Positions 1 through 11,044 of a stretch of DNA of 64,000 nt are shown here, piece after piece (position 1 is the first letter of the stretch; each line of letters starts with the position of its first letter). This DNA comes from Globodera rostochiensis (lineage: Eukaryota; Nematoda; Chromadorea; Rhabditida; Heteroderidae): the NCBI GenBank assembly GCA_018350325.1, contig JAEVLN010000013.1:1550001-1614000 (forward strand). The letters run 5' to 3'. Both the position numbers and the translations under genes were made by a program. The notes beneath the pieces were generated by a model that was not told where the DNA came from, did no database searches, and saw only the letters and a list, made by a program, of their open reading frames with translations.

Positions 1-142
1 AATGCCCACAAAAAATTGAATTTTATTATTTTCAAAAAATGTACCCCAAGAAAGCCATCGCTATTTTTTTGACATTTTTAGCACCACTTAAAAATTCCAT
101 CAAAATTCCGACAAAATATTTTTTTACTACATAAATTGGCGT

Positions 143-690
143 TTGCTATTTCCGTTAAACAGCACTAATGCTTTCGAACTCCATGCGAACGAACTTTTTG
201 CATTGGCATTGGCACGGAATGCCAATTCAAAATCTTTTAAAAATGCCATTTTCTTGCATTGGCATTGGCACGGAATGCCAATTCAAAATCTTTTAAAAAT
301 GCCATTTGAACTTCTTGCATTGGCATTGGCAATTCAAAATCTTTTTAAAATGCCATTTGAACTTCTTGCATTGGCATTGGCAATTCAAAATCTTTTTAAA
401 ATGCCATTTGAACTTTTTGCATTGGCATTGGCACGGAATGCCAATTCAAAATCTTTTAAAAATGCCATTTTCTTGCATTGGCATTGGCAATTCAAAATCT
501 TTTTAAAATGCCATTTGAACTTCTTGCATTGGCATTGGCAATTCAAAATCTTTTTAAAATGCCATTTGAACTTTTTGCATTGGCATTGGCACGGAATGCC
601 AATTCAAAAATCTTTTAAAATGCCATTTGAACTTCTTGCATTGGCATTGGCAATTCAAAATCTTTTTAAAATGCCATTTGAATGAAGCCG
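143..690. repeat. Tandem array of a ~50-bp TTGCATTGGCATTGGCA unit
   Basis: About ten head-to-tail copies of a unit holding TTGCATTGGCATTGGCA, AATTCAAAATCTTTT and AAATGCCATTTGAAC. Some units carry an extra CACGGAATGCC. Translation gives only low-complexity LALALA or HWHWH peptides, so no protein is supported. The units also contain the short inverted pair TTGGCATT/AATGCCAA, so each can fold. It lies about 1 kb upstream of the G-alpha start codon. Confidence 0.9.
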
Positions 691-1734
691 AAGCCTCTGG
701 GGCTAATTCGCATTCCAATTTTGGCCGACATTTTTGTGCCCTACGGGGAAGCACGCGCGCGCACGCACAAATTCAATTCAATTTGTTTGGCGATATGTTT
801 ACGACATTGCGCTCTGCTATTTAATAAGAGAAGGGCAAATGCTGCGAATAATTTTAATCATCTTTAATTAATTTTCGATATTTTTTTTGGTTGTTTTGTC
901 ATCCGGACAATTGGTTCACGCATCGCGCGACAATTGGTCACAACGGAGGAGTTAGACATTCTGACGACAACAACAACAAATTTCACAGTCCGCTGATGAG
1001 CTCCGACAATTTGTAACTATTTTCGACGATTGGTCACACACACATTGGCCACAGCCCGGCGCCAAATCTGGACAATTTGACGACAAAATCCCCGACAATT
1101 TGCCAACTAAATTCCAAATAAACGACTCAAAAATTGGCGCAAATAGCATTTTTTCTGGCGCTAATCGCCGTTGCCGCCACATAATCCGTCTGTTTGCCGC
1201 ATTTGCAAAAATTGGCGCCTCCGGCTCATTCATTTCCGCTCCTCCCTAATTGACGTCGTAAAAGCGCACGCGCCGCTTCCGTCGCCGGAGGGGCCACCAC
1301 CAAATTGACGCGGGTGACGTCATCACCAAATTAGCCAAAAGTGAAGCGAATTCTCGGCGGGTGCAGGTGCTTCATCTTGATGGCTCAAAGCTTGGGGCAA
1401 AAATAATCCCTTGGATTTTCTGACGCTTGGGCCAGGCTTCTTCTCTCTCTTTTTTTTATGATTTTTCAAGACAAATTTCAGTGAGAGAAGAAAGTGCCGA
1501 CCCCTAAATTTTAAAATGCAATGAAATTTTGATGGCAAAAATTTTCAATTTAAATGCAAAAATAGGAATTGCACAATCTCAAAAATTATCCTTTTAGTTA
1601 AAAATATTAATTATCATGATTTTTAAAATTTGTAAAACTTTTTTCAGCTGAAAATTATTTGAATTTAATGCAAAAAAAATCAAGCCTAAATTTAATTTTA
1701 AATAATTGTTTTTTCATCATTTTTAGTTTAAAAG
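691..1734 (+). other. Upstream region of the G-alpha gene, no gene seen
   Basis: No exon-like stretch was recognised. It is less AT-rich than the introns around it, with a GC-rich island near 1250-1320, and is the likely promoter region. A splice acceptor (ATTTTTAG, AG at 1725-1726) lies 8 nt before the ATG at 1735 with no coding exon in front of it. In a nematode this suggests a spliced-leader trans-splice site, though a 5'UTR intron would look the same. Confidence 0.5.
1315..1322. promoter_or_regulatory. Perfect CRE palindrome TGACGTCA
   Basis: TGACGTCA, the full cAMP-response element bound by CREB/ATF bZIP factors, stands about 410 bp upstream of the G-alpha start. A half-like TTGACGTCG sits about 65 bp further upstream. 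The match is exact but an 8-mer can occur by chance, so a role in this gene is only a suggestion. Confidence 0.35.
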
Positions 1735-4700
1735 ATGGGCCATTGCACTTCCAAGGACCAGAAGGACCAGAAAACGCACAGCCGACGCATTGAGGAACAG
1801 CTCCGGAAGGAGGTTTTTGGCATTTTGTTTTTTTGAAAATTTTGAAAATTTTCAGCAATCAATGAACTTGCGCATCATCAAATTGCTTCTGTTGGGTGCG
1901 TAAAATTTGCATTTTTAAAAAAGAATTTGGAGGGCACAAAAATGCCCGCCCTCCGGGACTGAGTCAGTCGTCGCACAACTGGGTGCCATTTACAAAATGC
2001 CATAACTCTTCTTGGCATCAACCAAACTAAACAATTTTGGTACCAATCGACAGGTTTTGTTGAGCGCTTTCGAATAGTGCCAGTTTAGAGTTTGGTTGAT
2101 GCCAAAAAGAATTTGTGGCATATTAAAACATCGCTGGCGCCCAGTTGTGCGACGACTGACTCAGTCCCAGCAGCGGGCATTTGTGCCCTCCTAATTTGAA
2201 AAAGTAGCCAAACGATAAGGCAACAAACAAACAAAATTTTGCATAAATTGAGAATTTTCTAATATTTTAGCAACCATTTTTTTGTTAAAAATGCATTTTT
2301 TGCCAATTTTTGGTGCATATAAATTGAATAATTTTCTTTCTAAATAAAAAAATCTTCTAATTTTATTATCTACAAATTAACTTTGTCAACTGCAGCAGCA
2401 AAAGTATAAAAAGGAAAACCATCCTTTCTTTTTAAATGATTTTTAATAGTTTAATTAAAAAAAGTTGTCATTTGATTAAAATTTTACATAACTTTGGTGG
2501 CCCGGCCGCTCCAATAAAATTATTTTTTTCATTTTTATTGAGGCAAAAAATTGATTAGGAAATTCATCGGCTTGGCATTTTGTCGTGCCATTACGACGCC
2601 GGGGGGGGCATTCGGCCATAAATTATTCAAGAGGCGCACCAATTTCCGCCCGAGGGGAAATTGTAATTTTTTGTTGAAAAACATTTTTCTTACAGTAGCG
2701 AGAAAAGTTGTTGGCAGAATTTAAAACACCAAAAATTAATAATAAATGTTAAAATTTAAAATTAAATATATTTAAAAATTATAAGAAATTCTTTAAAATG
2801 CATTTTGAAAAAAATGTTTAAAGAAAACACGTAAAACAAAAACAAATGACTTGTTTAATAATAAAATTTTTTTTTTGCACAAAAATAATTAAAATCAATT
2901 TAAATATTTTTAAACAAAAATTTAGGTGCCGGTGAAAGTGGCAAAAGCACAATATTGAAGCAAATGAGGTGTGCTAAAATATTAATTAGTAAAAACTAAA
3001 AACATTTATTTATACAAAAAAAAATTTTTTGCAAGGATTTTGCACAAGGACGGCTTCTCCAAGCAGGACCTGGAGCTGATCAAGCCGGTGGTGCTGAGGT
3101 AAAAAGTTTTAAAAATAAAATTATAATTTATAATAATAAAAGGGGGCAAAAGCGAAGTTTCATTTATGAAAATTAAACAAACAAACAAATGGTATAATGT
3201 TGGCGTATTATTTGTTAAATATTATTTAGGAATATTTGAATTTTTTCCTAAAAAAATTTGAAAATATTTAAATACGAGGAGTTTGTATTAATTGAATAGC
3301 AAATTGTTTTTAAACTCATTTGTCAGTACAATTCAAATTTACTAGTAAATTTTGAAAATTCCGGTTTTTTAATTGTTTTATATTTTCTTTTGAAAAAATA
3401 GAATTTCAAATTTTACTAAATTTAATTTTGTGAAGGTTTTAAATTTTCCTTTAAAGTTTTAAAACAAACGATTACAAATACATTTTATTTTTATTATAAA
3501 TAAAAAATAAAACAAAAGTGTTAAATTTATTAAAAATTATATAAAATTGCGTTTAAAAAGAGAATTAATTAATTTTAATTATTAGCAATTGCATTCATTC
3601 CATGTTGGCCATTCTTCGTGCCATGTTCCATCTTCAAATTGATTATGGTGACCCGGAAAGACTGGTACAAAAAACAGCAATTAAATTAATTAATATGTAA
3701 AATTTATAATTAAATAATCACAAAATAATATAATAATAAATAATAAATTTAATGTTCCATTTTTATTCAGAAAGACAGCCAGCGCGTCTTCGCCACAGTG
3801 CATGCAAATAAGGTTTTGGTAAATAAAAAATAAAATATATTTTGTATTTATGATAAAAATAATTGTCCTTTAAAATAATTTATGGTACATTAAATTTAAT
3901 TAAATAATTGAAAAATTTAAAATATTTAAATGATTGTAAAATTTATTTAAATGTTTAACTGTTTAAAAATTTCTTTTTTAAATATTTAAACGATTAGAAA
4001 TTTCTTTTAAATATTTAAATGATTTTTAAAATGTTTAACTGATTAAAATTTTTTTTAAATATTAAAATTGATTGAAAAATTAATATAAAATATTTAAATA
4101 ATTTAAAAATTGTAAAATTAATTAAATTTAGGAGGAATTAACGGACGAACTTGCGGAGGCCATGCAAAGGCTATGGCAAGATGAGGGCGTGCTCGAATGC
4201 TACAGGCGTTCCAACGAATATCAGGCAATGTTTTAATAAAATTTAATATAAATTTTAAATTTTTGTCAGATTGACGATTCGGCAAAATATTTTTTGGACA
4301 ATTTGCCCCGTATAAGCGCCAGAGAATATTTGCCAACTGAGCAAGACTTGCTCAGGACACGAATTAAGGTAAAACATTCATTTCAATTTGAACATTTTTC
4401 TAATTTTGAACATTTCCTAATTTTGAACATTTTCTAATTTTGAACATTTTCTAATTTTGAACATTTTTCTAATTTTTCAGACCATTGGAATTTAATTTTT
4501 CTAATTTTTCAGACCATCGGAATTTAATTTTTCTAATTTTTCAGACCATCGGAATTTAATTTTTCTAATTTTTCAGACCATCGGAATTTAATTTTTCTAA
4601 TTTTTCAGACCACCGCAATTAAATTTTCTAATTTTCAGACCACCGGAATTAATTTTTCTAATTTTTCAGACCACCAGAATTAATTTTCTAATTTTTCAGA

Positions 4701-7171
4701 CCACCGGAATTAAATTTTTCTAATTTTTCAGACCACCGCAATTAAATTTTCTAATTTTCAGACCACCGGATTTAATTTTTCTAATTTTTCAGACCACCGC
4801 AATTAAATTTTCTAATTTTCAGACCACCGGATTTAATTTTTCTAATTTTTCAGACCACCGCAATTAAATTTTCTAATTTTCAGACCACCGGAATTAATTT
4901 TTCTAATTTTTCAGACCACCAGAATTAATTTTCTAATTTTTCAGACCACCGGAATTAAATTTTTCTAATTTTTCAGACCACCGGAATTAAATTTTTCTAA
5001 TTTTTTAGACCACCGGAATTAGTTTTTCTAATTTTTCAGACCACCGGAATTAAATTTTTCTAATTTTTCAGACCACCGGAATTACTGAAGTGCTTTTTGA
5101 GCTCAAAGGCCTCACTTTCAGGTCAGTTTTCTTTGTAGTAAAAATTATTTTTTTTATATAAAATTAATAATTGAAACAACAAAATTTAAAAAAAATGAAT
5201 TTAAATGTTTTTAAAATTATCCAAAAATTTTGCACTCAGAGTAATTGACGTCGGAGGCCAAAGGTCCGAACGTAAAAAGGTAAAATTTAATTAATTTTAA
5301 TAATTTAAATAATTTAAATTTCTCTTTTTTCAGTGGATTCACTGTTTTGACAATGTGAATGCCATCATTTTTATCTCATCGCTGTCGGAGTTTGACCAAA
5401 CGTTGCGGGAAGACAATTGCACAAATCGGTGCTAAAATTAAATGCCTTTTTAAAAGTTTTTACAAAAAAATAAAAATGTAAAATTTTTAGCTTTTTGGGA
5501 GGCGAACCGTCCCCGTTGGGGGGCAAATTTGTGTTTGAAAATTACCAAAAATTAAAAAAAAGAACTCCAATTTTGCCAATATCTAAAAATAAAATAAAAT
5601 AAATTTTTTACAAAAATCAAAACAAAATGCACAAAACTTTTGCCTATTTTTGCAGGGCTCTCCCGTCAGACGGGCAAATTTTTGTTGCTAATTATCCTTT
5701 TTAAAGAGCAAAATTAACCAACAATTTCGCAATAAATCACTCAAATTAAAACAATGTATAAATTAACGATTTAATTTAATTGAACAAAAATAAATTGTTA
5801 AATTGTTTCTCAGAATGCAAGAATCGTTGAAGCTGTTCGACTCCATCTGTAACAGCCCGTGGTTTTCTGACATTCACTTCATATGTGCGTAATTCAAAAA
5901 CAATAATTATTTTATTTTATTTTCCTTTTTTAGTGTTTTTTATTTAAATAAGAATATTTTTAATATTTATGTGTAGGGTTGGCACTCCGACGTCGGGGTT
6001 TCGGCACAAAAAACCCCGTCAAATTGTTTGGGATTAGAGAGATTATCAACTAAAGACGCCGAAAATTTGAAAATTCGGGGTTTGGACCTCATTTTCGGAG
6101 TTTTGAGTGCCAACTCTATTTAAGAGTATTCAAAAATACGAAAAGTATTAAAAATATTAATTCAAAATTTATTGTATTTTTGTAATTTTATTTGAAAGAT
6201 AGCAATCGCATTTTTCTTTTTTATAATTTTGAAAACATTTAACAAAACAAAATTAATATTTTTTATTTTGCTAAACAATAAATTTTTCAGTGTTCCTCAA
6301 CAAAAAGGACATTTTTTCGGACAAAATTCAGCGCTCACCGTTGACAGTTTGTTTCCCGGAATACAAAGGTTTGTTTTTTTGAGAAAAACAAAATGATTTT
6401 TTTTAAAAAATTTTTTTGTACATTTTTAGGCCAGCAAAATCAGACGGAATGCATCAATTACATTCAGTGGAAATTTGAGCAAATGAACAGGTCCAGTCAG
6501 CGTGAAGTGTACTGCCATCACACGTGCGCGACAGATACAAATGTAAAATTTTTGTGGCAACAAAATTTTTGAAAACGGGGGGGGGGGCGGTTAGGAGCCT
6601 AAAAAATTGAAAAATTTTTAAATTTGTGGTAAAATTGAAAATTTCAAATTCGAGGACTTTAAAAAGAAGGGATATAGCAAAAACTAAAGGGGCTAGGCCT
6701 TAGAACAAAATGAAAGAATTTTAAAATCATCAAAATTTAAAAAACGGCGTGATTAACCAATAGGGTTTTAAAATGATGAAATTTAAAAAAAAACGGCGGG
6801 GCTAAGCCTAAAAAATTGAAAATTCGCTTTAAGAGGAATTTAGAAATTCCATAAAATGAGGGGGTGGCTTTTAAGAATCAAAATAAATGGTCAAATACTC
6901 CCAAATTGGAGTGAAAAATGAAATGAAATCAATTTTAATTTTTATATAAAAATATGTTAAAAAAAGAATTCAAATAGAAAGTTTGGGGGGTTCAGTGTTT
7001 AGAAAAATTCTTTAATTTTCTTGCAATTTTTAGAATGTGCAATTTGTGCTGGACGCTTGTCTGGACATGATAATAGCAAAGGTGCCAAATAAATTCCTCT
7101 AAATTATGAATAATAAATAATTAACTAATTAAAAATGCCTTCAGAACCTCAAATCGATGGGATTGTGCTGA
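1735..7171 (+). CDS. Heterotrimeric G-protein alpha subunit, 16 exons, complete
   Basis: GTP-binding alpha subunit that couples 7TM receptors to effectors at the inner plasma membrane. Exons: 1735-1812, 1856-1895, 2926-2968, 3036-3098, 3586-3664, 3771-3812, 4132-4224, 4270-4368, 5072-5121, 5240-5279, 5334-5428, 5814-5884, 6291-6368, 6430-6542, 7034-7081, 7145-7171. They sum to 1059 nt (352 aa) with every phase matching. The N-terminus MGHCTS fits myristoylation (Gly2) and palmitoylation (Cys4). G1 is GAGESGKST (residues 40-48), then switch I RIKTTG, G3 DVGGQR, G4 NKKD and G5 TCAT. The C-terminus is NLKSMGLC, so the fourth residue from the end is Met, not the Cys modified by pertussis toxin in Gi/Go. 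The family is Gi/o-like, probably one of the nematode-expanded GPA chemosensory type; the orthologue was not assigned. Intron 7 is GC-AG (CAG|GCAATG). Confidence 0.95.
1929..2191. mobile_element. MITE with ~100-bp inverted repeats in G-alpha intron 2
   Basis: Left end GGAGGGCACAAAAATGCCCG and right end CGGGCATTTGTGCCCTCC are inverted copies, continued inward by GGGACTGAGTCAGTCGTCG, TGCGCACAACTGGG-like and TTGGCATCAACCAAAC segments on both sides. It is a short element with long terminal inverted repeats and no ORF. Flanks share only AATTT, so the target-site duplication is not clear. Confidence 0.75.
4385..5071 (+). repeat. Tandem array of ~20 splice acceptors in front of G-alpha exon 9
   Basis: A 31-33 bp unit TTTTTCTAATTTTTCAG|ACCACCGGAATT is repeated about 20 times (first recognisable copy near 4478) and ends at the real 3' splice site of exon 9 (5072). 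Each unit carries a good acceptor plus the first ~12 nt of the exon. Variants include ACCATCGG, ACCACCGC, ACCACCAG and one TAG acceptor changed to TTTTTTAG. The start of the block (4385-4470) is a smaller array of TTGAACATTTTCTAATT. Using most upstream copies would read into TAA within a few codons. Confidence 0.95.
5974..6118. mobile_element. hAT-type MITE in G-alpha intron 12
   Basis: Ends TAGGGTTGGCACTC and GAGTGCCAACTCTA are inverted copies. The interior is made of GTCGGGGTTT/AAACCCCG words. Flanking octamers TTTATGTG and TTTAAGAG agree at 6 of 8 positions, compatible with an aged 8-bp target-site duplication. Confidence 0.65.
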
Positions 7172-7338
7172 GTTTGAACATCCCAAAAATTGAAGCCGAA
7201 ACGCTGTGATCTTAAAACATGACCATGAAATGAAGACAAATCCCCCCATCTTTCGTTTTAACTAATTTGCCAGAATTTAATTTTTTTTTTTGTGATTAAA
7301 ACTTTTGAAATTACATAATTCTTTTGAAAGGTGTTTTT

Positions 7339-7790
7339 AAGTCCAACCTTTCGGCCAGACAGTTCCAAAAATTATACACAAAGTTCCCAACCACTGAGTA
7401 CCTTTCGGCCTTGTGGTTCAACGCATCGTGCAATTTCTGGGTTATTATGGAAAAACTAAAACAATTTTTCGATAGGGTGCGTTGATGTCAAAATTACTCT
7501 CACCGTCTGACGCTCTTTTTCTCTCTCTCCTTTTCGCGCAGTATTTTTCGAAGAAAATAATTCCATTACATAATTGTTTTTTATAATTGTTTATACGACC
7601 AACCTTTCGGCCAGACAGTTCCAAAAATTTTACCTTGTGGTTCAACGAATCGAGCAATTCCTTATTTCTTATGGAAAAACTAAAACAATTTTTCGATAGG
7701 GTGCGTTGTGTTCAAATTACTCTCACCGTCTGACGCTCTCTCTTTCTCTCCTTTTCGCGCACTATTTCTTCACGAATTAAAATGTTCAAA
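7339..7790 (+). repeat. R1 interspersed repeat, two tandem copies
   Basis: Two copies of a ~200-bp repeat found many times in the window. Order of parts: CCAACCTTTCGGCCAGACAG, TTCCAAAAATTATACACAAAG, TGGTTCAACGC, ATGGAAAAACTAAAACAATT, TTTCGATAGGGTGCGTTGA, ATTACTCTCACCGTCTGACG, then a CT-rich tract (CTCTCTCTCCTTTTCGCGCA). The second copy lacks the TATACACAAAG section. No ORF is conserved. Confidence 0.85.
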
Positions 7791-8327
7791 AATGAAATGA
7801 AATGAAATGCAAAACTATGACAAAAAGCTTTATGAAATATTTTTGTTCCCACTTTCAAAAAAGTCTTCGGTTTTAGAGCGTTTTTTTTGGTTTTTTGTTA
7901 CCAAATTAGACAAAAAATATGAAATAGAAATAAATGTTTAAATCCTTTGTAATTAAAAAAAATTTATATATTTGAATGAAATAAACTCCCCTACTTACGA
8001 TTTATTTTCCAAATGTAAACATTGTAATAATCTTTTGATTACAAATATAAATCCATTTTTGTCAATTTTTTTACACATGGAAATTTGCCCATTGTAAAAA
8101 ATCTTTTCAATAAATTCAATAAAATAGATTTTCCAACATTATTACCTAAACCAATTTAAAGCGCTTCAATTCCATTTTACATTCATATTTATTTATTCAT
8201 ATTTCAATCAATCAAATTCATCTTCCCACAATAATTTTGGCATAAAATTGCTTTTATAAAAGCTTTTTTGGTGACTTTTTTTATTGCAATTTAAAATACT
8301 TTTTTAATTTTTAAATAGAAAAAAACG
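7791..8327. other. AT-rich spacer, no gene seen
   Basis: Very AT-rich. The 7975-8250 part is closely repeated at 22370-22650 (ACTCCCCTACTTACGATTTA, CATGGAAATTTGCCCATTG, TCAATCAAATTCATCTTCCC). The two downstream gene loci at 8328 and 22700 therefore share their upstream regions as well as their first exon. Confidence 0.7.
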
Positions 8328-9028
8328 ATGCCCAAATTCTTTTTCGTTTTCGCAATGTTTCTGCTTCTGCTGTTGACGCATAAAAAGATTAATTTGTAAA
8401 TATTTTGTTGTTGACTTACTTTGGGACACCAAAATTTTATGCAAAAAATGCAGTTTATTATTCAAAAAATTCAATTTTAAATTCTCAGTTTTTTTTTGTT
8501 TTGTTTGGTTTCTAAACCCATCTTTTCGGAATGTGTTGCCCGATTCATGTCGGGGATTAGCACCGCAATTTCCTGACCAGGTTCGGGACAGAATTGACAA
8601 AAAATTGGAGTTGTTGTTTTTCAACCTGTCCTGCTGGTCGGGATTCCCGACCCTGAACAACTCTTATAAAAATTTATTGAATTTTTCTGTAATTCAATTT
8701 GATTTTAATAATTTTTTTAAACTTAAAACTCTTTTTTTAAATAGGCAACCAACCCGCTGCTGATGGCGGCGCCGGTGGTGGTGACGACGATGACCGGAAG
8801 AAGGCGGCACGGAAAAATATGAAGAAAATAATGAAAAAACTATGGAAAAAATGTGATGAGCTATCGGAAGAAGAATGCTCCAGCACGTCGTTTGAAATTG
8901 AAAAGCAAACGTTTACTTGCGCATGGAACGCAAATGTAAAAAAGGCGGACGAATACGAATCAATCGGCCAATGTGAGCCCTCCGCAGAAAGTCTTAAATT
9001 TTTCACCACCCCCGCAGGGGCCAACTAA
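8328..9028 (+). CDS. Small secreted four-cysteine protein, exon chain incomplete
   Basis: The ATG at 8328 opens a hydrophobic leader (MPKFFFVFAMFLLLLL) that ends at a stop after 24 codons, so it needs splicing. The last exon, 8745-9028, follows acceptor TTTTTTTAAATAG and reads NQPAADGGAGGGDDDDRKKA, a Lys-rich stretch, then Cys-x7-Cys, SFEIEKQTFTCAWN and GQCEPSAES before the stop. The same domain occurs at 23906-24159, and the leader and upstream DNA match the gene at 22700. I could not find a donor in the leader exon with the right phase (1), so a middle exon may be missing or the locus may be decayed. The function is unknown; a secreted, possibly parasitism-related protein is inference from leader and size. 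Confidence 0.55.
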
Positions 9029-9171
9029 CTTTTGTGATATGTTTTATATGTAAGGCATTCCACAACCAGGGATGGAAAAATTAGCCAAATTCAATCGCTT
9101 TTTTTTATCATAAATTTTTGAAAATTGAACTAAGAATTGACAAATTTTGTTCAACAAAATACCATTCTAGG
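9029..9171. other. 3' flank of the four-cysteine gene
   Basis: Contains CAGGGATGGA, which pairs with TCCATCCCTG-like CCATCCCTGG near 9477, so an older CAGGGATGG-ended hAT-type element may enclose the element at 9172-9454. Its target-site duplication was not found. Confidence 0.4.
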
Positions 9172-9454
9172 CAGGGCCGTAGCCAGAACAAATTTTTGGG
9201 AGGGGGAATTTGAACCATCTGAGCGCGGCGCTCAAATGGCTTTCCCATTTGAGCGCCAAGGTATTTTATTTGAAGGAATTTTCAAAAATGCAAAATTTTT
9301 TTTTGATTTTTGATGGCAATTTGTTAAAAAATTGGTCAAAAAATTGTAAAAGTGCAAAACAAAAGGGTCCCCCCTCTTGTTTTTTTTTTCTCAAATTTCA
9401 TTTGGGGGGGGGGGGAATTCCCCCCCCCCCCCCCCCCCCCTGGCTACGGCCCTG
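9172..9454. mobile_element. hAT-type MITE, TIR CAGGGCCGTAGCCAG
   Basis: Inverted ends CAGGGCCGTAGCCAG and CTGGCTACGGCCCTG, with a perfect 8-bp target-site duplication ATTCTAGG at 9164-9171 and 9455-9462. Near the right end a run of about 10 G faces a run of about 20 C across GAATTC, forming a strong hairpin. Confidence 0.93.
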
Positions 9455-9569
9455 ATTCTAGGGGTATGGAATTCCGCCCATCCCTGGATTCACAACACAA
9501 ACTTTACGTACATATTTTACATTTGGTGATGGCTTGTTTTGCGATGCATTCTTTGTTTTGTTGTTGGAT

Positions 9570-10625
9570 TTAAGGCAGGCCAGGTGTTCAAAAAATGTCC
9601 GAAAAAATCATTTATTTTTTGAATTTTATTAAAAACTAATTTTTACTAATTTTGATTTCATACAAAAAATAATGACAATTATACATATACATAATTCACA
9701 TTAGCGTGATAACAAAATGCTTTTTGTTTGGCATTTTACAAAATAGTGCAATAGGTAATCTCTTTTTTATTTTTACACTTTGTTTCTTGCAAATTTTAAA
9801 CATAAATTTTGCGAATTATGACCATTTGTGTATTTTAAAAATTTTTGTGACTGAATTGCGTTTGATTGAAAATGTTATCGTAAAAATAATTTTAATTAAT
9901 AAATATCGCGAAAAAAAAATTTGTTTTGACAGTTTACACCCCCTAAATCTTTTTACTATTTTGGCCTTTTTATGGGATTATTTGACTGACTATTTTTTGA
10001 AGTTTTTAGTGACGACTAAGCCCGGAGCCCTAGCTATCATATAAAGTGGGGTGATGGCACGGGACCGGGCCCAGTACTGAAATGTCTTTTCTGGGACTGA
10101 AATTTTGTCCCGGCTTTTTTTCAAGCTCCGTTATGAATGGTCCCGGTTTTTTCGTGTAGCCATGGTCTTGGATGTTTTTACAATTTGAAAAAAAAGCTTC
10201 AAAAATTACTGTATTTTTAAATTTTGGTTGCAAATCTTTAACAAATTGAGTACAAAATTCAATCGGCGGCGCCTATCGGCAAGAAACTACGCTGATTCTG
10301 TCTTGACTGCACTTGTTACCTTTTTAAAAATATTTTCTATTTTGGGGGGATGATTAAAATCAATTAAATCAACAAATTTTATAAGCAGAAATCAAAAATA
10401 ATATTGATTATGTCTGTAAATTCGTCAATATAAATATGTAAATGATAGGTCAGCTAAAATATTCATTCGTTCCCAAGGCTTACACCACTCTCCTTAATCA
10501 CTCCAAAAAGCTTCAGAAAGAAATTTCGGGTAACTTTTTTATATTTTTAATTGAATTAAAAGTTAATTCCATTTTAATTTTGCCCTAAAATTTTGTTTTT
10601 TGTTCTTCTCAGCAAATCGGACGGC
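9570..10625. other. Intergenic repeats, no gene seen
   Basis: Segment 9840-9960 (TGACTGAATTGCGTTTGATT, ATTAATAAATATCGCG) recurs at 12105-12210. 10045-10172 is a GGGACC-word hairpin element whose inverted relative is at 11640-11750 (CGGAGCTTGAAAAAAA, CAGAAAAGACATTTCAG). 10260-10290 holds GGCGGCGCCTATCGGCA, an inverted copy of a motif seen in many other repeats here. A splice acceptor TTCTTCTCAG (ends 10612) precedes the next ATG by 13 nt. Confidence 0.6.
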
Positions 10626-11044
10626 ATGAAATTGTACGCTGTTGTACTGATACTGCTCGCCATTTTGGCCTCTGCAATTGGGACCGGGAAAGACGACAAG
10701 AAGAAGACAGGGAAAGATGAGGAGCATCCAACGGATGTTGCATATGATGCAATGCGTGAAGCAGTGAAGCAGCAGGTACCGTTCTGTTTGTTTGTTTTGA
10801 TCACCTTGTCCAACCCCATTGGACCCAAATTTGGTGCGTCCCACCCAAAAATTTAGTCGACACTTTGTCCTAAAATTTGTCGACACTTTGTCCTAAAAGT
10901 TGTTGACACTTTGTCTGATTCAAAAATGATTCCCCCCAAGTTTTACAGCAAGAGTTGAAGAAGACCGAATATGAGGGTAATTTGTATTGGGCCAACACGC
11001 ATTACACTAGAGATCACGTGAAACTGCCGCCTCGTAAGCCTTAA
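10626..11044 (+). CDS. Small secreted protein, 81 aa, two exons
   Basis: Exons 10626-10775 and 10949-11044, joined in phase 0 (CAGCAG|GTACCG to TTTTACAG|CAAGAG). The N-terminus MKLYAVVLILLAILASAIG is a textbook signal peptide. Next comes a short Lys/Asp-rich linker (GKDDKKKTGKDEEHPTD), then a region rich in charged and aromatic residues ending LYWANTHYTRDHVKLPPRKP. There are no cysteines and no recognised domain. The intron carries three imperfect copies of GACACTTTGTCCTAAAA. An acceptor-like TTCTTCTCAG 13 nt before the ATG fits trans-splicing. The product is unknown; secretion is the only well-supported property. Confidence 0.8.

Noticed and set aside
143..690. Frame with LALALA/FKMPFELL repeats
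   Set aside because: Pure translation of a noncoding ~50-bp array; it starts at a non-ATG codon and has no neighbours supporting a gene.
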